Below, in pieces: positions 23,441-38,862 of a stretch of 64,000 bases of DNA. Source of the DNA: Margaritifera margaritifera (Eukaryota > Mollusca > Bivalvia > Unionida > Margaritiferidae); assembly GCA_029931535.1 (NCBI GenBank), contig JAQPZY010001665.1, positions 1,137,501 to 1,201,500 on the forward strand, given 5' to 3'. Numbering within the stretch: position 1 is the first letter of the stretch; every line of letters starts with the position of its first letter. A program made the position numbers and the translations under genes. Under the pieces are notes generated by a model that saw only the letters and a list, made by a program, of their open reading frames with translations, did not search any database and was not told the DNA's origin.

Positions 23441-25467
23441 TGTATTATTTTCTCATAATCATAATCAACGAAAACATATCTGGCAGACATTATTCATATA
23501 ATTTCATAAAACTTGAAATTAAATTAAAAGTAAATGCTAATATAGACAGCCTTATATGGAATGCTTCGCTGTGAGCGGCTTCATTACAATCAAGACTGAC
23601 TGCATACAATTCTTGCATATACAGTCAACATGGAAGCAATCGCTACTGGTTGTGGTGATGAAAAAAAGTGTGATCGAACTGGTTCCAAAATTCGACAAAC
23701 ATTAAAATCTCCGAGAACGTCATTTAACTTTATGTACAAATGTATATTTTATATGAGTCAATAATCTATATCCTTTGTTGAAAAATAATGACGATTTTGT
23801 TCAAACGTAGAGGGGCTAAATGTACAATAAGAAGACTGACAGACATGGCACAAATTAGTGAAATGATCGACATTATGTGTAGGACACCAGCATTTGCATA
23901 TTGCGCAATTTATCTGCGTCGTTTGGTTATCGTGCAAACGATTACTGCACTTTTAGGTGTTAAATGTCTACCAGTGTGTAATGCAACTCTCTGACGCACA
24001 AGAATGTAATTTTCAGTTTTATCAGCAAATATTCAGATATCTCAAATCTGAGGCAACGACAGGTTATAGATATACCAATCCATGTACAATTAATACATTT
24101 TCCGTGACGTAATTCACCGTTTCTTATTTGCTTCCTTTCCGTAAGAGCGCCATATTCTACGCGGTCAAGTAGCCGGTCTTCGCTGTTATACAGTCAACTG
24201 TTCTCGACCTGTATATTTATATTAAGAATGATATGGTCATGGTTTTTATTTCGTTTTTTTTTATACTTATGCCATAATTTTATTGGATATTAGCTAACGA
24301 AATTTCTTGAATTTGTGTTTAAAAAATACAAATGACATAAAAATCACGAAATGTTTCATATATCCTACACAGACTACATTTCATAATTGTATGTTATAAC
24401 TATGTTTCTCCACACAATTTGCACTTTACCGAACAGTTTCAAACTCAAATATAAGTTTTTAATAAACAAAAATCGACAGTCAATGCTGAATATTTTTGCT
24501 GATAATGAGTTGTGTAATATGTATTAATCATAGAATAACAGCATATGATACTTTCTAAACAATTCCCGATTCATTTTTTAAACCGAATGATGATTATATA
24601 ATTCAAGATAAATAAAGTTTGTAATTCAACTCGAAAGAAGGGTCACTGAAAACTAATGGGATTCAGAAAGCCTCCTATATGACTATTTTGAAACGTATGT
24701 ATCTGGTAACTTAGTACATGTAGCTTTATTTCAATCATTTAGTCTACCCGCCAAAATTACGTAATTTTTACAAAATACAGCTAATGCATCGACGACGCGA
24801 CGTGAAATTTACATACTACTATTCTTTCTTGCTTCTCCTGAGGGACATGTTCGTCTATAATGTTGTTGGTACGGTATAGTGCCCGAGCTGAGGGCGAGGT
24901 ACTACATTCAGCTAGACGATAGTATAGGAATACAGTTCCCTTGAGAAAGATAATATTAAGTTTAATACATCACATGAAGCAACGTGATGTCATATGGCGT
25001 TGGCGTGTGGCAATAGTGCCCGCTAGAAGAGGTGTAATGACCGATGCCAGGTATAGTTTCCCAGAGTTACGTCAATGGGGAAAAGGCTCACAGGCCAATA
25101 ATAAATCCATTTAGTTAGCCAATCAGAACTCGAAAAATCGTCACGTTATGTAAGTAAAATATATCTTTGTTCATATACGCGGATATACAGTTACACAGAT
25201 GTAATTATGTTATGTAAGTAAAACCTATACATATTGAGTTGCTCAGATATACAGTTACATGAATATAATTTCCTTTTTCTATACCAAGCAGAATAAATAT
25301 ACAATCTCATGTGATAGAGTCTCTTTGGTTAATTTTGAAAGTGTTCATACATTTATCAGTATGTTTGGTTTTATATACAAATTATACACCCAGTCTTGGA
25401 CAACATGATATATCTGACTATTTTACCATTACAAATTACATGTAGACTATTGGTCTGATAACCCTGA
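23441..25467. other. Start of duplication unit 2, host non-coding
   Basis: 23780-24220 and 25155-25467 align with 290-900 and 900-1190 of unit 1. 23441-23715 also resembles 58060-58340 beyond the Maverick. The intervening 24225-25155 has no partner in unit 1 and could be an inserted element, but I see no clear terminal repeats or coding sequence in it. Confidence 0.5.
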
Positions 25468-25612
25468 CAGGAAGGAAGCGTCGTGGATCCGCGGTTAGAG
25501 TGCCAGACTCACAACAAGAAAAGTACCAGTTTGAATCCTGTCCAGACCAGGCAGGGTCGGCCATCGTGGCTCCAGGCACAACACATTCCAATTTCCTCGG
25601 CGCGATTCAACC
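25468..25612 (+). mobile_element. tRNA-derived SINE (unit 2 copy)
   Basis: The box-A-like segment at ~25488-25500 (TGGATCCGCGGTTAGAG) and the box-B-like GTTTGAATCC at ~25530-25539 have tRNA-like spacing. It is paralogous in position to the SINE at 1190, so the insertion predates the host duplication. Confidence 0.55.
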
Positions 25613-25789
25613 TTTCATTTATCTAGTTATTTACATTGTAAACTTCGAGCCTTTTGACTGATAAATTACCTACCGTATACACTCTCATATTGTCCAGCTG
25701 TTTATTCTAAGCCGTCACCACTCATGTAATAATGTGCCATTAAGCGCCAAGAAAACAAAACAAAACAAATGCAAAAAACATACAAACAA

Positions 25790-25910
25790 ACGATGACTCT
25801 GGTTGGAGGCAGGCTGTACGGCCATCTCTACAAGCAAACAATGGCCCTGGCTGGAATCAGGCTGCACAACCATCTCTGCAAGCAAGCAATGACCCTGGCT
25901 GGAGGCAGTT
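25790..25910. repeat. 48-bp tandem repeat, ~2.5 copies
   Basis: CCTGGCTGGA-type blocks recur at 25794, 25842 and 25890 with intervening GCCATCTCTRCAAGCAA. The array lies exactly in the interval that in unit 1 is occupied by the decayed Maverick. Confidence 0.75.
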
Positions 25911-26689
25911 TTATATGAACTGAACATACATTTAATATTCAATTCATCCACTAATAAAAACTCAGTTTTTTATGATTAAATTAAAAATTGAAAAATAAAC
26001 CTTACTACAAGAAGTTGTGCATGGCCTGCATGTTAAGCCGCCCCCAAACGTTTGGTAAATTTATGTTGTACGCATCAAGATGTATCCACATATCAAGTAA
26101 CATGACCCTGTGTCTAATTGTATTTGAGAAATTGACCCAAAATAAATCTTTAACACTGAAGTTAAGTTAGGATGATGACGAATGGACGTAATGACAGATA
26201 TATGAATAGACAAACACACAGAAGGACACGTACACGGACTCCAAATTCATTTCAATAACGGGCTCCAAAATTTTTTAATCATTAGGCCAGTGATTCAACA
26301 GCACGCTTTTCAAATAACACGTGTACCTATAGTAACGTCACTGTATGATACACTTTGCTAATATGTTGTCATGACATGAGATTTCACTAGTTAAATTTTT
26401 AAGAAAAAATCTAAGTGAGCAAAAGCTGCATAAAATCTATGGTCTTATAAGATGAAGGCGTTTTATGTAACAAAGATACATGCCATTGCTTTTATAATAT
26501 TCGTTTTGGACTGATCAGATCCCAAAAAGATCAAGACAATGTCAAGAAACCATAGCTTATTTCTTTTGCAGACTGCAAGTGCAAGGAAGAAGAAAATAGA
26601 TAATTCCGACGTTATTGACCCGTAGAGTGCAAAAGGTACGCTTAGTTCCAACTCAGGTAAGGTCACGCAACCCCCAACATTCCAGCGCT

Positions 26690-27270
26690 GTTTATTACAT
26701 TTACGGTTGATATAGTATATTACATTACACGTGAACTTATTGCATTTACGCTTGGTACAGTTTAGTACATTATACGTGATCTTCTCACATTTACGGTTAG
26801 TACAGTTTATTACATTGCATTAGATCTTATTACATTTACGGTTGGTACAGTTTATAACATGACACATGATCTTATTGCATAACGATTGGTACAGTTTATA
26901 ATATTATATGTTATCTTATTACATTATGGCTGGTACAGTTTATTACATCACACTTGATCTTATTATATTACGATTTAAACAGTGTATTACATTACACGTG
27001 ATCTTATCGCATTACGGCTGGTACAGTTTATTACATTACATGTGATCTTATTACATTACGGATGAAATAGTTTATTACATTGCATGCTATCTTATTATGT
27101 TACGTTTGGTGAAGTTTATTACATTGCAATTGATCTTAATACATTACGCTTGAAACAGTTTATTACATTACATGTGATCTTATTACATAACGGTTGAATC
27201 AGTTTATTACATTACCTGTGATCTTATTACATTTACGGTTGATACAGTTTATAACATTTTGGGTGGTGCT
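26690..27270. repeat. 44-bp minisatellite, ~12 copies
   Basis: The ~44-bp unit contains GGTACAGTTTATTACATTA and GTGATCTTATTACATTACGG. Unit 1 has a single copy at 11600-11640, so the expansion is specific to unit 2. Confidence 0.85.
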
Positions 27271-27659
27271 ATTACATTTACGGAAATATATTTCATTAAC
27301 GTTTGGAAATTATATTTTATGTAAGGCTATTCAATTTACGGGACCCTTTTACATTTAATGGTTTAATCAACGGCACCCAATGATCATTCTTTACTCAATG
27401 TTTTCTTTATTGAAATTATGGCTTGTCCCAAAATCAAGGTCTTTTCTATTTACTCCGTATATGCGTGCAAATGACCTTCGGATTTGCGAAAAATACTCCG
27501 CCCACTAGTAAACAGAGCTATTTCGCCAAATCGGGGGTTTTCTCTTTGGAAAATATTATGGTGATTGACAGACGATGTTTACGTATATGGGGAGACTATC
27601 ATAAATATTCTGCAAGAGATGTTGAAGTTATAAAGATTTGCAACTGTATATATTATATA

Positions 27660-27990
27660 GTAGAAGCGCATAGGTGACCTACTGGGCTCCAGACAGACCA
27701 CCTAACACACCCACACAGGTGATCCACAAGGCTCAAAAACAGACAACTTGACCGACCCGGATAGGTGACCCACTGGGCTTCACACATATCACTTGACATA
27801 ACCGTGTAGATGACCCACCGGGCTCACACATAACACTTGAACTACTCGAATAGGTAATCAACCGGACTCCTGACAAATTGACCGACCTGCATAGATGATC
27901 CACTGGGTTTCAGATGAGCCACTTGAACAACCTGCACAGGTGACCCATTGGGCTCCAGACATGTCCCTTGGCCGACCCGCATGTGGAGCA
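27660..27990. repeat. 45-bp minisatellite (unit 2 copy)
   Basis: Same family as 12100-12350, with GGTGACCCACTGGGCT-type blocks about seven times at 45-50-bp spacing. The array has diverged in copy number and sequence from unit 1. Confidence 0.7.
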
Positions 27991-29748
27991 TAAATGCTAG
28001 ATAAACACCAAGCTGGATATTTAGATTGGTCAGCGGGCAGTTGGGATTTGTACTATGCGCTAGTTGGTTGACAGCCGCATCACGAGACCGAAAGGTCAAT
28101 TGACTTATTTACGCGCTGAAACCCAGGTTTCAATGTCGTACTGGAATGATGCAGGCTCACTATCGGCCATCAAAGTACACGAGATATCTTAGAGATCATG
28201 TCATTTACGGATCAATGTCTCTCTGATTGAAGTCCCCCCCCCCCCCCTCTCTCTCTCTCTATGTGAACATACTTTAAGCGATAACCCATCTGTTACAGCT
28301 GAATGCACGGAAAGGAACTGAATTCTTCAGAACGATCTACAACACATATGGCATGTGTAATGGGGTTTTGAATATTAATTATGATATGGTTTCAAATCCG
28401 GCCGAGGATAAGAAGTTTATTAGCGTGGATCAACTTAAGAGACTTCATGTCGCTACTTTTTCAAAATATCTTATCGCTGCATTATGTTGAGGGCAATTAA
28501 GATGAACCAAGAGATATCACATTTGAACATATCTGATATATTTGTTTATAAGTCTACATGCACACACATACACACACAGATAATATTCATGGAAATTTTC
28601 AGCTTTTCATGTCAACGTCGATGCCCCAAAATATGCTAAATTATGTTTGCATAAGGTTTTGTCATCTAGGATGATAAATCTGACGTTATGTTTGACATTG
28701 GATTATATGCTTATAATAGGACTATTCCATACTCCTACCAGAGAAAATGTTACTTTCAAAATATACAAGGAATGTATATTATTTTACTTAATGAAAACTA
28801 AAACCATAAGTTGTACATTAACGAAGATAAACATGTTAATTAATTAAATAATTATTTAATTTATTATTACTATTATTGTTATTTTTAGTACAAAGTTTGT
28901 AATTTATTGCATTTCTCTCTGCATTTTACTGGTTAAAGAATATAGCTATTTTATTTTTAAATGTGCAGTAATGTTGCTCTGATACTTTCGGAGACAGCTA
29001 CAATCTGTTCAAATTAACGTAGATAATGTATATTGCAGTCTGGGTAACTTACTAACATATTTTTATTTCTTAATTGTGTGTTCTCGTATTCTATAACAAT
29101 AAAAACTGCAATTGGTAGAGAAAAGATCTTTCTCTATACTACTATAACACTAGTTGAAAGAAAAATAAAAAAAAAAGGCTATAAAAATAAACAAACAGTT
29201 TTTACCACTACGGTGTCATCTATTACTATCGATTTACATAACTACGAAAAAAGCTTTATACTCCAGATAAGCACATATTTATTTCTATTTAAAGAAACTA
29301 TTTTCATCTTCACATCAGGTTTACGTTTTATACGACAAACCTGCATGACCTTTTTTCCATTAAAACTTTTTAGGCGTGAAATAAATCTTTCTGATCAGGG
29401 TCAAGCCTGTCGTTTAGCAAGACCCATGGCATATGGAAACATTGGGACTTGTCTTCTCTATTTCTAGTTTCGAAAACATTTAATGAGTTATAATCTTCGG
29501 CAAAGAATTTTAAACAGTCTAAACTGTTCAGCATCAATTCAGTCATTACTATCCCATTGTTTCTTCCATCTCTTTCTACGACCGTCTTTCTGCTGCTCTC
29601 ACAACTGTATAATGATTAGAATCATATTGTTAAACAATGTTCCATGATCTTATCATGTAGCTTCAAATTTAATGATTGCATCATGTATGAGATGGCTGAA
29701 ATTATTATTTTATATTTCTAATCGTATTATATTTATTTATTTATTTAC

Positions 29749-29754
<6 letters not shown>

Positions 29755-29804
<50 letters not shown>

Positions 29805-29839
29805 GGTTCATATTATATTTTGTATGATTGGGGAGGGGG

Positions 29840-29925
<86 letters not shown>
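29755..29925. repeat. (TTA)n and (GA)n tracts
   Basis: (ATT)n occupies about 29756-29802 and an uninterrupted (GA)n runs about 29843-29923, with a short G-rich stretch between. Confidence 0.9.
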
Positions 29926-29927
<2 letters not shown>

Positions 29928-30154
29928 TGGAACCCCAAGAAACTTTGGGAAAAAATAGTTCAAATTTGAATACTCTCTTATCAATATTGACTTTCTGAAA
30001 TGTTGCCTCTCATTGGATCCCATTTTAAAACAGCTTTTACGTCAAATCCTTGTCAAAGGTATATGAAAATGTTTGATACTAGCGGCATAAAACATGATAT
30101 TGAGCCGAAAATGCAGCAAAATTTGCCAGAAAAAGCTGCATACGCTGAAAATGT

Positions 30155-30278
30155 AGTCTTGACGCCAAGGAATTGAAAGGAGCTCTCGTGTCTCTTGGAG
30201 ACACTCTGGCGGAGGAAGACATCAACAAACATCTTGCTTTGATGGATTTGGATAAAAATGGCACTATTGATGTTGAAG
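30155..30278 (+). pseudogene. Calmodulin-like pseudogene, half exon with EF4
   Basis: The stretch encodes L-D-A-K-E-L-K-G-A-L-V-S-L-G-D and an intact-looking EF4 loop (D-L-D-K-N-G-T-I-D-V-E), ending at a GTATG donor. The 5' half, with EF2 and EF3, is replaced by intron-like sequence, so no acceptor serves it. Confidence 0.85.
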
Positions 30279-30884
30279 GTATGTCCTTCCAACCCCTCAC
30301 CCCCTTCATTTTTTCAGTAAAACAGCAAGACAAAAGTATCAGTGGCCTGTATGGCGCAGTCTGATCTAGCTTCCTTTGCGCATATGTAATCACCATTTTG
30401 ATCCCTGGTAACAGCACATGAAAGTTTAAGTGTTCATCTGGTGAAGGATTGTACGTTCCTCCTGGTTTTCCTGTTTTGCCCACCTAAATTACTATCCTGC
30501 ATGAACATCTCACCTTTTCAGAACGTTATCATATCAGTTGTTATGTTGTTATCCCTCGGATATTCTGGGTTCGACTTCCAGTACATAAATACGGTCTATG
30601 CAAATGTGACAAAAAAGCCTTTCTAATATGATATTGATGGAATCGCTTTGAAACGATACAATTTCAAAACAAATATCGCAGAGACGGCTCCTCGTGCTCT
30701 TTTGGCGAAGCAAACTTAACATTTTTGGGATTTGTCAATCATATAATGTGTAAATACAGGTTGAATGAATATCTGACTGACTTTATAAATACACTTGTAC
30801 AACAAAGGTCAGTGGAAACAGAAAGTATATAGAACCGTTCTTAATATTGTAACGTCTTCCTAATGAAACATCTTCGTGGGAAAA

Positions 30885-31075
30885 CAATATATTGATTTCA
30901 TTCGATTTAAACACATAAAAAACAATAAATTGATTTCATTCGATTTAAACACCTAAAAAACAATTTATTGATTTCATTCCATTGAAACACCTAAAAAACA
31001 ATATAATGATTTCATTCGATTTAAACACCTATAAAACAATATAATGATTTCATTTTATTTAAACACCTAAAAAGC
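30885..31075. repeat. 38-39-bp tandem repeat, five copies
   Basis: GATTTCATTCGATTTAAACA recurs at 38-39-bp spacing, joined by A-rich linkers. Confidence 0.8.
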
Positions 31076-31287
31076 TATATAGAACCTGCATTCATTTACC
31101 ACATGACAAACTCTTCCTTTGGAACTAAGTATGATACGACATATTGCAGAACATTGAGTGATAGAGCCGAACTTTAGCCCATACATATGTTTATATTATC
31201 TGGGAGCGTATACAGAGTTTTACTTCATCATGCTGTCTACTTTTGTCCCGTGACATCAGCCAATACGTTTCATTTTAATCATTACAT

Positions 31288-31595
31288 AGATCGCTTTGGT
31301 GCTGGAATTGCAAGATTACTGAGATCGCTTTGGTGCTGGAATTGCAAGATTACTGAGATCGCTTTGGTGCTGAAATTGCAAGATTACTGAGATCGCTTTG
31401 GTGCTGGAATTGCAAGATTACTGAGATCGCTTTGGTGCTGGAATTGCAAGATTACTGAGATCGCTTTGGTGCTGGAATTGCAAGATTACTGAGATCGCTT
31501 TGGTGCTGGAATTGCAAGATTACTGAGATCGCTTTGGTGCTCGAATTGCAAGATTACTGAGATCGCTTTGGTGCTCGAATTGCAAGATTACTGGG
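31288..31595. repeat. 34-bp tandem repeat, nine copies
   Basis: The unit is 34 bp, starts GATCGCTTTGGTGCTGGAAT and ends GCAAGATTACTGA. The copies are nearly identical, indicating recent expansion. Confidence 0.92.
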
Positions 31596-31856
31596 AGATG
31601 ATCCTTTCTCTGCTAGGATATACCTATCCCTGACGAAAATGTAATAATTGTACAATAACAACAATGATGTAATTTTAAGTGTCTCGATTTATTAACAAAA
31701 CTTTTGATACAATACCTGATATCTATACGAATGGAACATTAATTTCAGATTACTATCGGCCGTCAAAGAACGCAAGATATCTTAGAGATCGTTTCATTTA
31801 CGTATCAAAGTTTATCTGATTAGTATTGCTGATCTATGGAGAAGTACTTCATATGG

Positions 31857-31967
31857 CCCATTACCTGGTATGGGATGGCCAATTACCTGGTTAGGGATGG
31901 CCCATTACCTGGTTAGGGATGGCCAATTACCTGGTTAGGGATGGCCAATTACCTGGTTAGGGATGGC
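31857..31967. repeat. 22-bp tandem repeat, five copies
   Basis: TTACCTGGTTAGGGATGGCC plus two bases is repeated about five times with very little divergence. Confidence 0.88.
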
Positions 31968-32204
31968 CATACCGCCTTTCTCTGTACAGATGGGAGAGTC
32001 CGTAGCGGTAGCTTATTGGCCAGAACCATTCTTAATCGGGTAATGTTGCTGGAACGGTACATCACCCCACCCACACTCAACAGGATCATACATATCCTTT
32101 GTCTTTCTCTGTTTGTGTTCGTCTAACGATGTGATTTGACCAGTCTATCAATTTTAAAAAAATGAAACGTAAAGATTTTGTTACGCCATTTCTCGTGAGA
32201 TCAT

Positions 32205-32332
<128 letters not shown>

Positions 32333-33229
32333 AAGCATTATGCATGAGAGAGATTGATTAGCATACTCAGAAATGTACAATTAGATGGGGATTCATCTTA
32401 AATACTAGGCGTCGTCGCGACGCTAAGTAACATAAGTATTACTGGTCATCTTTGAAGTGAATACAATTAATATATTACCGGGCCGTTAGAGAGGAACATG
32501 ATAACATCATTAACCAAAGTTTGGGCAGTGACATATACTAATCTCACAAAGTTTTATGTCAGACAGATACATCTATCTATCTGAGTTTCTGCCTGCCTGT
32601 AAGAATGTGTCTCTGTCTGTCCGTATATCAATCTACCAATTTGTACAGCTATCAGATTAGCTTTATGCCTATCCGAATTTCTTTATGAGAAAATACATGT
32701 ACTTATACTAAATGTTGATCTTTTGAGGTCTATAACATAACTGCAGGATACATATTAACCATTTTAAACGTTGGCAATTTCGGACTCTTGCATTTCGGAA
32801 CTCTACACATTAGTTTCAAGCCATGCCTGCATTTAAGTTCCAACCATAATCCAAATTTTAAATATTTGACTATATCATCGGGCACTAACCATAATGAGTG
32901 ACTATCTAAAAAGGTTATACTTTAAGCGGTTACTAAATTAATATTACTGACAACTGGCGATTTCAGGTCCAAAATGAAGAAGAAGAAGAAGATGAAGAAG
33001 AAGAAGAAGAAGCAGAAGTAGAAGAAGATCAAGGTGATGATGACGACGATGATGGTCATTGGGCAGAATTTTTTTGTTATTTGTTGATTCAGGGCTAATT
33101 TCGAAATTGTAATGACTGAAATTTTCTTTCTTCTTCCTATTGCAATTCTCGCATTCTACAGAAACAGTTACGAAAGAAATTCGACGATCACCGGCAAACT
33201 CTTACCAGTTTCATGCAAAATTAATGTGT

Positions 33230-33231
<2 letters not shown>

Positions 33232-33311
<80 letters not shown>
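33232..33311. repeat. (GA)n microsatellite
   Basis: About 38 uninterrupted GA units. The unit 1 counterpart at 21436-21460 is short. Confidence 0.95.
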
Positions 33312-33313
<2 letters not shown>

Positions 33314-33802
33314 GCTACCAAAGGCGTCAAAAGTATTAAGGACCATTTATAAAGATAGGTGGGAATCGATGTTATTCAGATGAGTAAAAGTATAATATAA
33401 TACAGTCAACAAGACGCGATAAAGGCACTTTTTGTTCTACTCTATAGTTAGTTGTATTTCTTCTTTTCTCCTTTTTAAGGAATTCATGAAGTTTTTATAC
33501 TAACCATTTTTGTAGTTCTTTGAAGTTCCAATCTGTCCCAAAGCTGTGTTGAGGATAATTTCTTCTTTTAGAAAATATATATAATTTAATTCGTTATGGA
33601 CATTTTCATTTATTATCAGTTTAAGAAGTAAAAAGTTTGCCAAGACATTTGTTCAATTAGAATTTCAGCCGGTAGCAATTTCAATTCTAATGATATTGTT
33701 ATTTCATGTCGTTAGAATAATTCTGTTGCTTATCTTGTATACAGTCCTTTCTGGTTTGCCATCTTTCAATGTCAATGATAAAAATTCAAACAGAGTGTAT
33801 AT

Positions 33803-33962
33803 TTACAGGCGAGAACAGAGCTTACATGTACTGGCGAGAATAGAGTTTACATTTACAGGCGAGAAGAGAGCTTACATTTACAGGCGAGAAGAGAGCTTAC
33901 ATTTACAGGCGAGAAGAGAGCTTACATTGACAGGCGAGAAGAGAGCTTACATTGACAGGTGA
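33803..33962. repeat. 25-bp tandem repeat, six copies
   Basis: TTTACAGGCGAGAAGAGAGC plus about five bases is repeated six times. It lies in the former 3' UTR of the calmodulin-like pseudogene and is absent from unit 1. Confidence 0.85.
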
Positions 33963-34754
33963 GAACATTATCATCTTATGAGTATTCTAATGTTAGATGC
34001 ATTTATATTAATTATTTTATCAGTAAAAACATTCCATGTTGTGTTTGTAGAATTTGAATGAAGAGAAATGTTTAATTTTAGTGTTTAATTAATTTTTATA
34101 TACTTTTATATATTACATAAACGAGTTTATATCTTTGAGTCTAATGGTCATTGAATTATAAATGCTTAGTGCCATGTTTTTTGAATAAATAGTTTCTCTA
34201 TTGTTCTTTATATACTTTCTTTGCATGTGTCAACAAGCATTGTTTTAACACAACAAAATCAGTTGTAACATACATTTATTCTTCAAGAAAAACAACATAT
34301 CTGTGTTGAAGAGAGGTGTACAACAGTTAATAAAAAAAAAATCTAGAATAGACAGACTCTGTGCAGAATCTACGGCAACATTAACATACATAATGATCGC
34401 CCTGTGAGGTATGAGTGCACATTGCCTGCTGGGTTAGAGAATTCGTCTAGAAGAAATGACTGAAACCGAGGATGAACGGTTCGAGACAACGCAGCATTGA
34501 TGCTATATTTAAGAAAAACAGAATTTGCGTTGAGTCCGATGTGCATTCATCTTTCCCTATGAATGTATTTATAGAAACATACAATTGGTGTTACAAGCGT
34601 CCTAGGAATGAAAGAACGTAAGGATAAAGATAATAGAAGTTGACAAATCCGTACATCAAGTAGGACAGTCGGGAATCGATAAATTCGCTTGATGTCAAGC
34701 AAGCATAGATGATTCACGACGGAGTAACTTGACTAAATTATATGTAATCTGTTC

Positions 34755-34817
<63 letters not shown>

Positions 34818-34869
34818 CATACATACATACATACATACATACATACATACGTATGCAGCCAATTTACCA

Positions 34870-36800
<1,931 letters not shown>

Positions 36801-36805
36801 TTGGA

Positions 36806-36917
36806 CGTCACTGTTATGTCAATTACGTCACTGTTATGTCAATTACGTCACTGTTATGTCAATTACGTCACTGTTATGTCAATTACGTCACTGTTATGTC
36901 AATTACGTCACTGTTTA
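36806..36917. repeat. 20-bp tandem array with ACGTCA core
   Basis: The unit ACGTCACTGTTATGTCAATT is repeated five times plus a partial sixth. Five of the six ACGTCA cores read TTACGTCA, which resembles a bZIP/CRE-type site. A single inverted relative with flanks lies at 39025-39225. Confidence 0.88.
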
Positions 36918-37244
36918 TAGGGCGAGATATAAAAAACTTCTTAACATCTATATGCAGTGCTTCTATACAAAAAACACATTTGTAAGAGCGAAGAAATCAT
37001 TAAACATCGTTCACAGTCCTTGGATAAGTAAACAAAATAATAGTAATAAAATGGACAGAGATGCACTCAATATAGGCCCTGTACAGCATGTTATGAAAGT
37101 GTATCAGTGTATTGATCTAATGTATAAAGTAGTCCATACAAATAAAACAACCGATATAGGTTTTCTATGGTCATGTTATGAAAATGTACCTGTATATGTA
37201 TACAATGTACAAAGCATCTCGTTTTAATTTTTCATGAATCTCGA

Positions 37245-38010
37245 ATAATTAGCTGGAACTATTAAGGTGTGGTTGTGGAGTGTGTATGAAATAAAGTTCC
37301 TTTTCTTTTCTTAAATATTCATTATCAGAAAACAATTTATATAAGGGAAGAATTTTGAAGTTTCCTCCTGAACAATTATGCAGATGTTTATTAACTTTTA
37401 ATAATATGAGATCTTCTGTTCTTGTTTGGTGTCTATGTACTGTCATTCTCTTTCTTAGTTTATGTTTTTTTGACCAATGTAAACGACTTCACATTTCAAA
37501 TATATCAATGCATAAAAAACATTTTTTAAAATTGCAATCCATGCCATGTTTAGCCTAAAATATCTTACTATTTTTAAATTTAATCGATTTTCCTTCTGTT
37601 ATATAAAAACATATTTAGCATCTACTCATACCATATTTGGTTACTTGGGCATTTCTTTCAGTGAAGTTTAATTTACACCTGGTAAGAATATGTTTCAAAT
37701 TTTTGGGTTGTCTCTTACTATTAATAATGTTCATCTTTCCAAAACATTTCTTATTTAATCACTATGTCGAAGTAATTGTTCACCTGTTCGTGCCATCGGG
37801 AAGATATTAGTGTTCAGTAGGTGATAAGTTGTAATTAAAGGAGTTCCGTTTGATGATGGATTAATCTTTTCACGGTTATCTCCCTTGATCGATGCATTTT
37901 CTTTTCACTTTCAGTATTTCTTGACTGATAAATTCCTCTGGGTAGTTTTGCCTGCGAAGATACAGCTGTACTTCTGCGAGTTTCTGTTCTCGTGTATTTT
38001 TCCTTTACAA
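37245..38010 (-). mobile_element. Penelope-like retroelement remnant (RT tail + GIY-YIG)
   Basis: On the minus strand, fragments in changing frames recall the 3' part of a Penelope-like element. An R-R-Q-N-Y-P-E-E-F-I block is at about 37930. A P-K-N-L-K-H-I-L-T-R-C-K-L block lies near 37680-37715, followed by a G-M-S-R-C linker. An E-V-V-Y-I-G-Q stretch near 37480 is typical of the GIY-YIG endonuclease. A terminal segment at 37255-37400 includes V-N-K-H-L-H-N-C, R-K-E-K-E-L-Y-F-I and P-H-L-N. Stops and frameshifts interrupt everything, and the catalytic palm of the RT is not recognisable. I judge this from motif order only. Confidence 0.5.
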
Positions 38011-38862
38011 CTATTATCACTTTGGATAAATAAACACTTATACATTGTATCAATACACTGATGGACTTTTCAATACACTGATGGACTTTGGACTTCATAA
38101 CTTCATAACATCCTGTACAGAGCGTATTTCCTATGTCTGTCTGTCTTTTCTTTTTTTTTTTTTTTACTTAGCCATGGACTGTCAAGGGAGTTTAATGATT
38201 TCTTCAGTCTTACAAATGTGTTTTTGTATACAAGTGTTGCATATAGATGTTGAGAAGTTGCTTATTTCGCACATTCCTATATGTGAATGATCGTGTTTTC
38301 CAGTCTAGAACACCGGTGCAGGACAGCTATATCCTGCCTCACACGTGACCTTTATCCTGACTCGTGGACTATTTTGACCTTCTACTGGCCCGCAAACAGA
38401 TCGTTTCGCACTGATCAACATAGCTACATGCTGTCCAATTTAGAGTCGAAAAAGTTCTTGATGTAGTTGTTATTTTTTTACAAATAAATTCATATTCTCG
38501 TTATTATTTCGAAGGGTAAATCCATTCGAGATCAAAGTTGAATCAACGACTATTTCATTTTTTTTCCTGTCTCAATCTTATGGATAAGAGTGGACTTTTT
38601 TCTCAATTCACGTTTGTATCATTGTGTACGCTATCTGCATTACACAATTCGGACGCTGTGTACTGCTATTACCATAGCCTTTTCGACCACTGTTCTTTTA
38701 AAGCTAAAACGTGTTTAAACGTCATTTAAAATTTACACAGAATTTTTCAGTGTAAACCTACCTTTTACTCTCTATCTTAAGGTAAGGACATTTTCAATGA
38801 GTGTGTTGCTGTTTGAAAATTGAGTTCGACTCTCATTTTTCGTTCAGAAATGTGTGGAAAAG

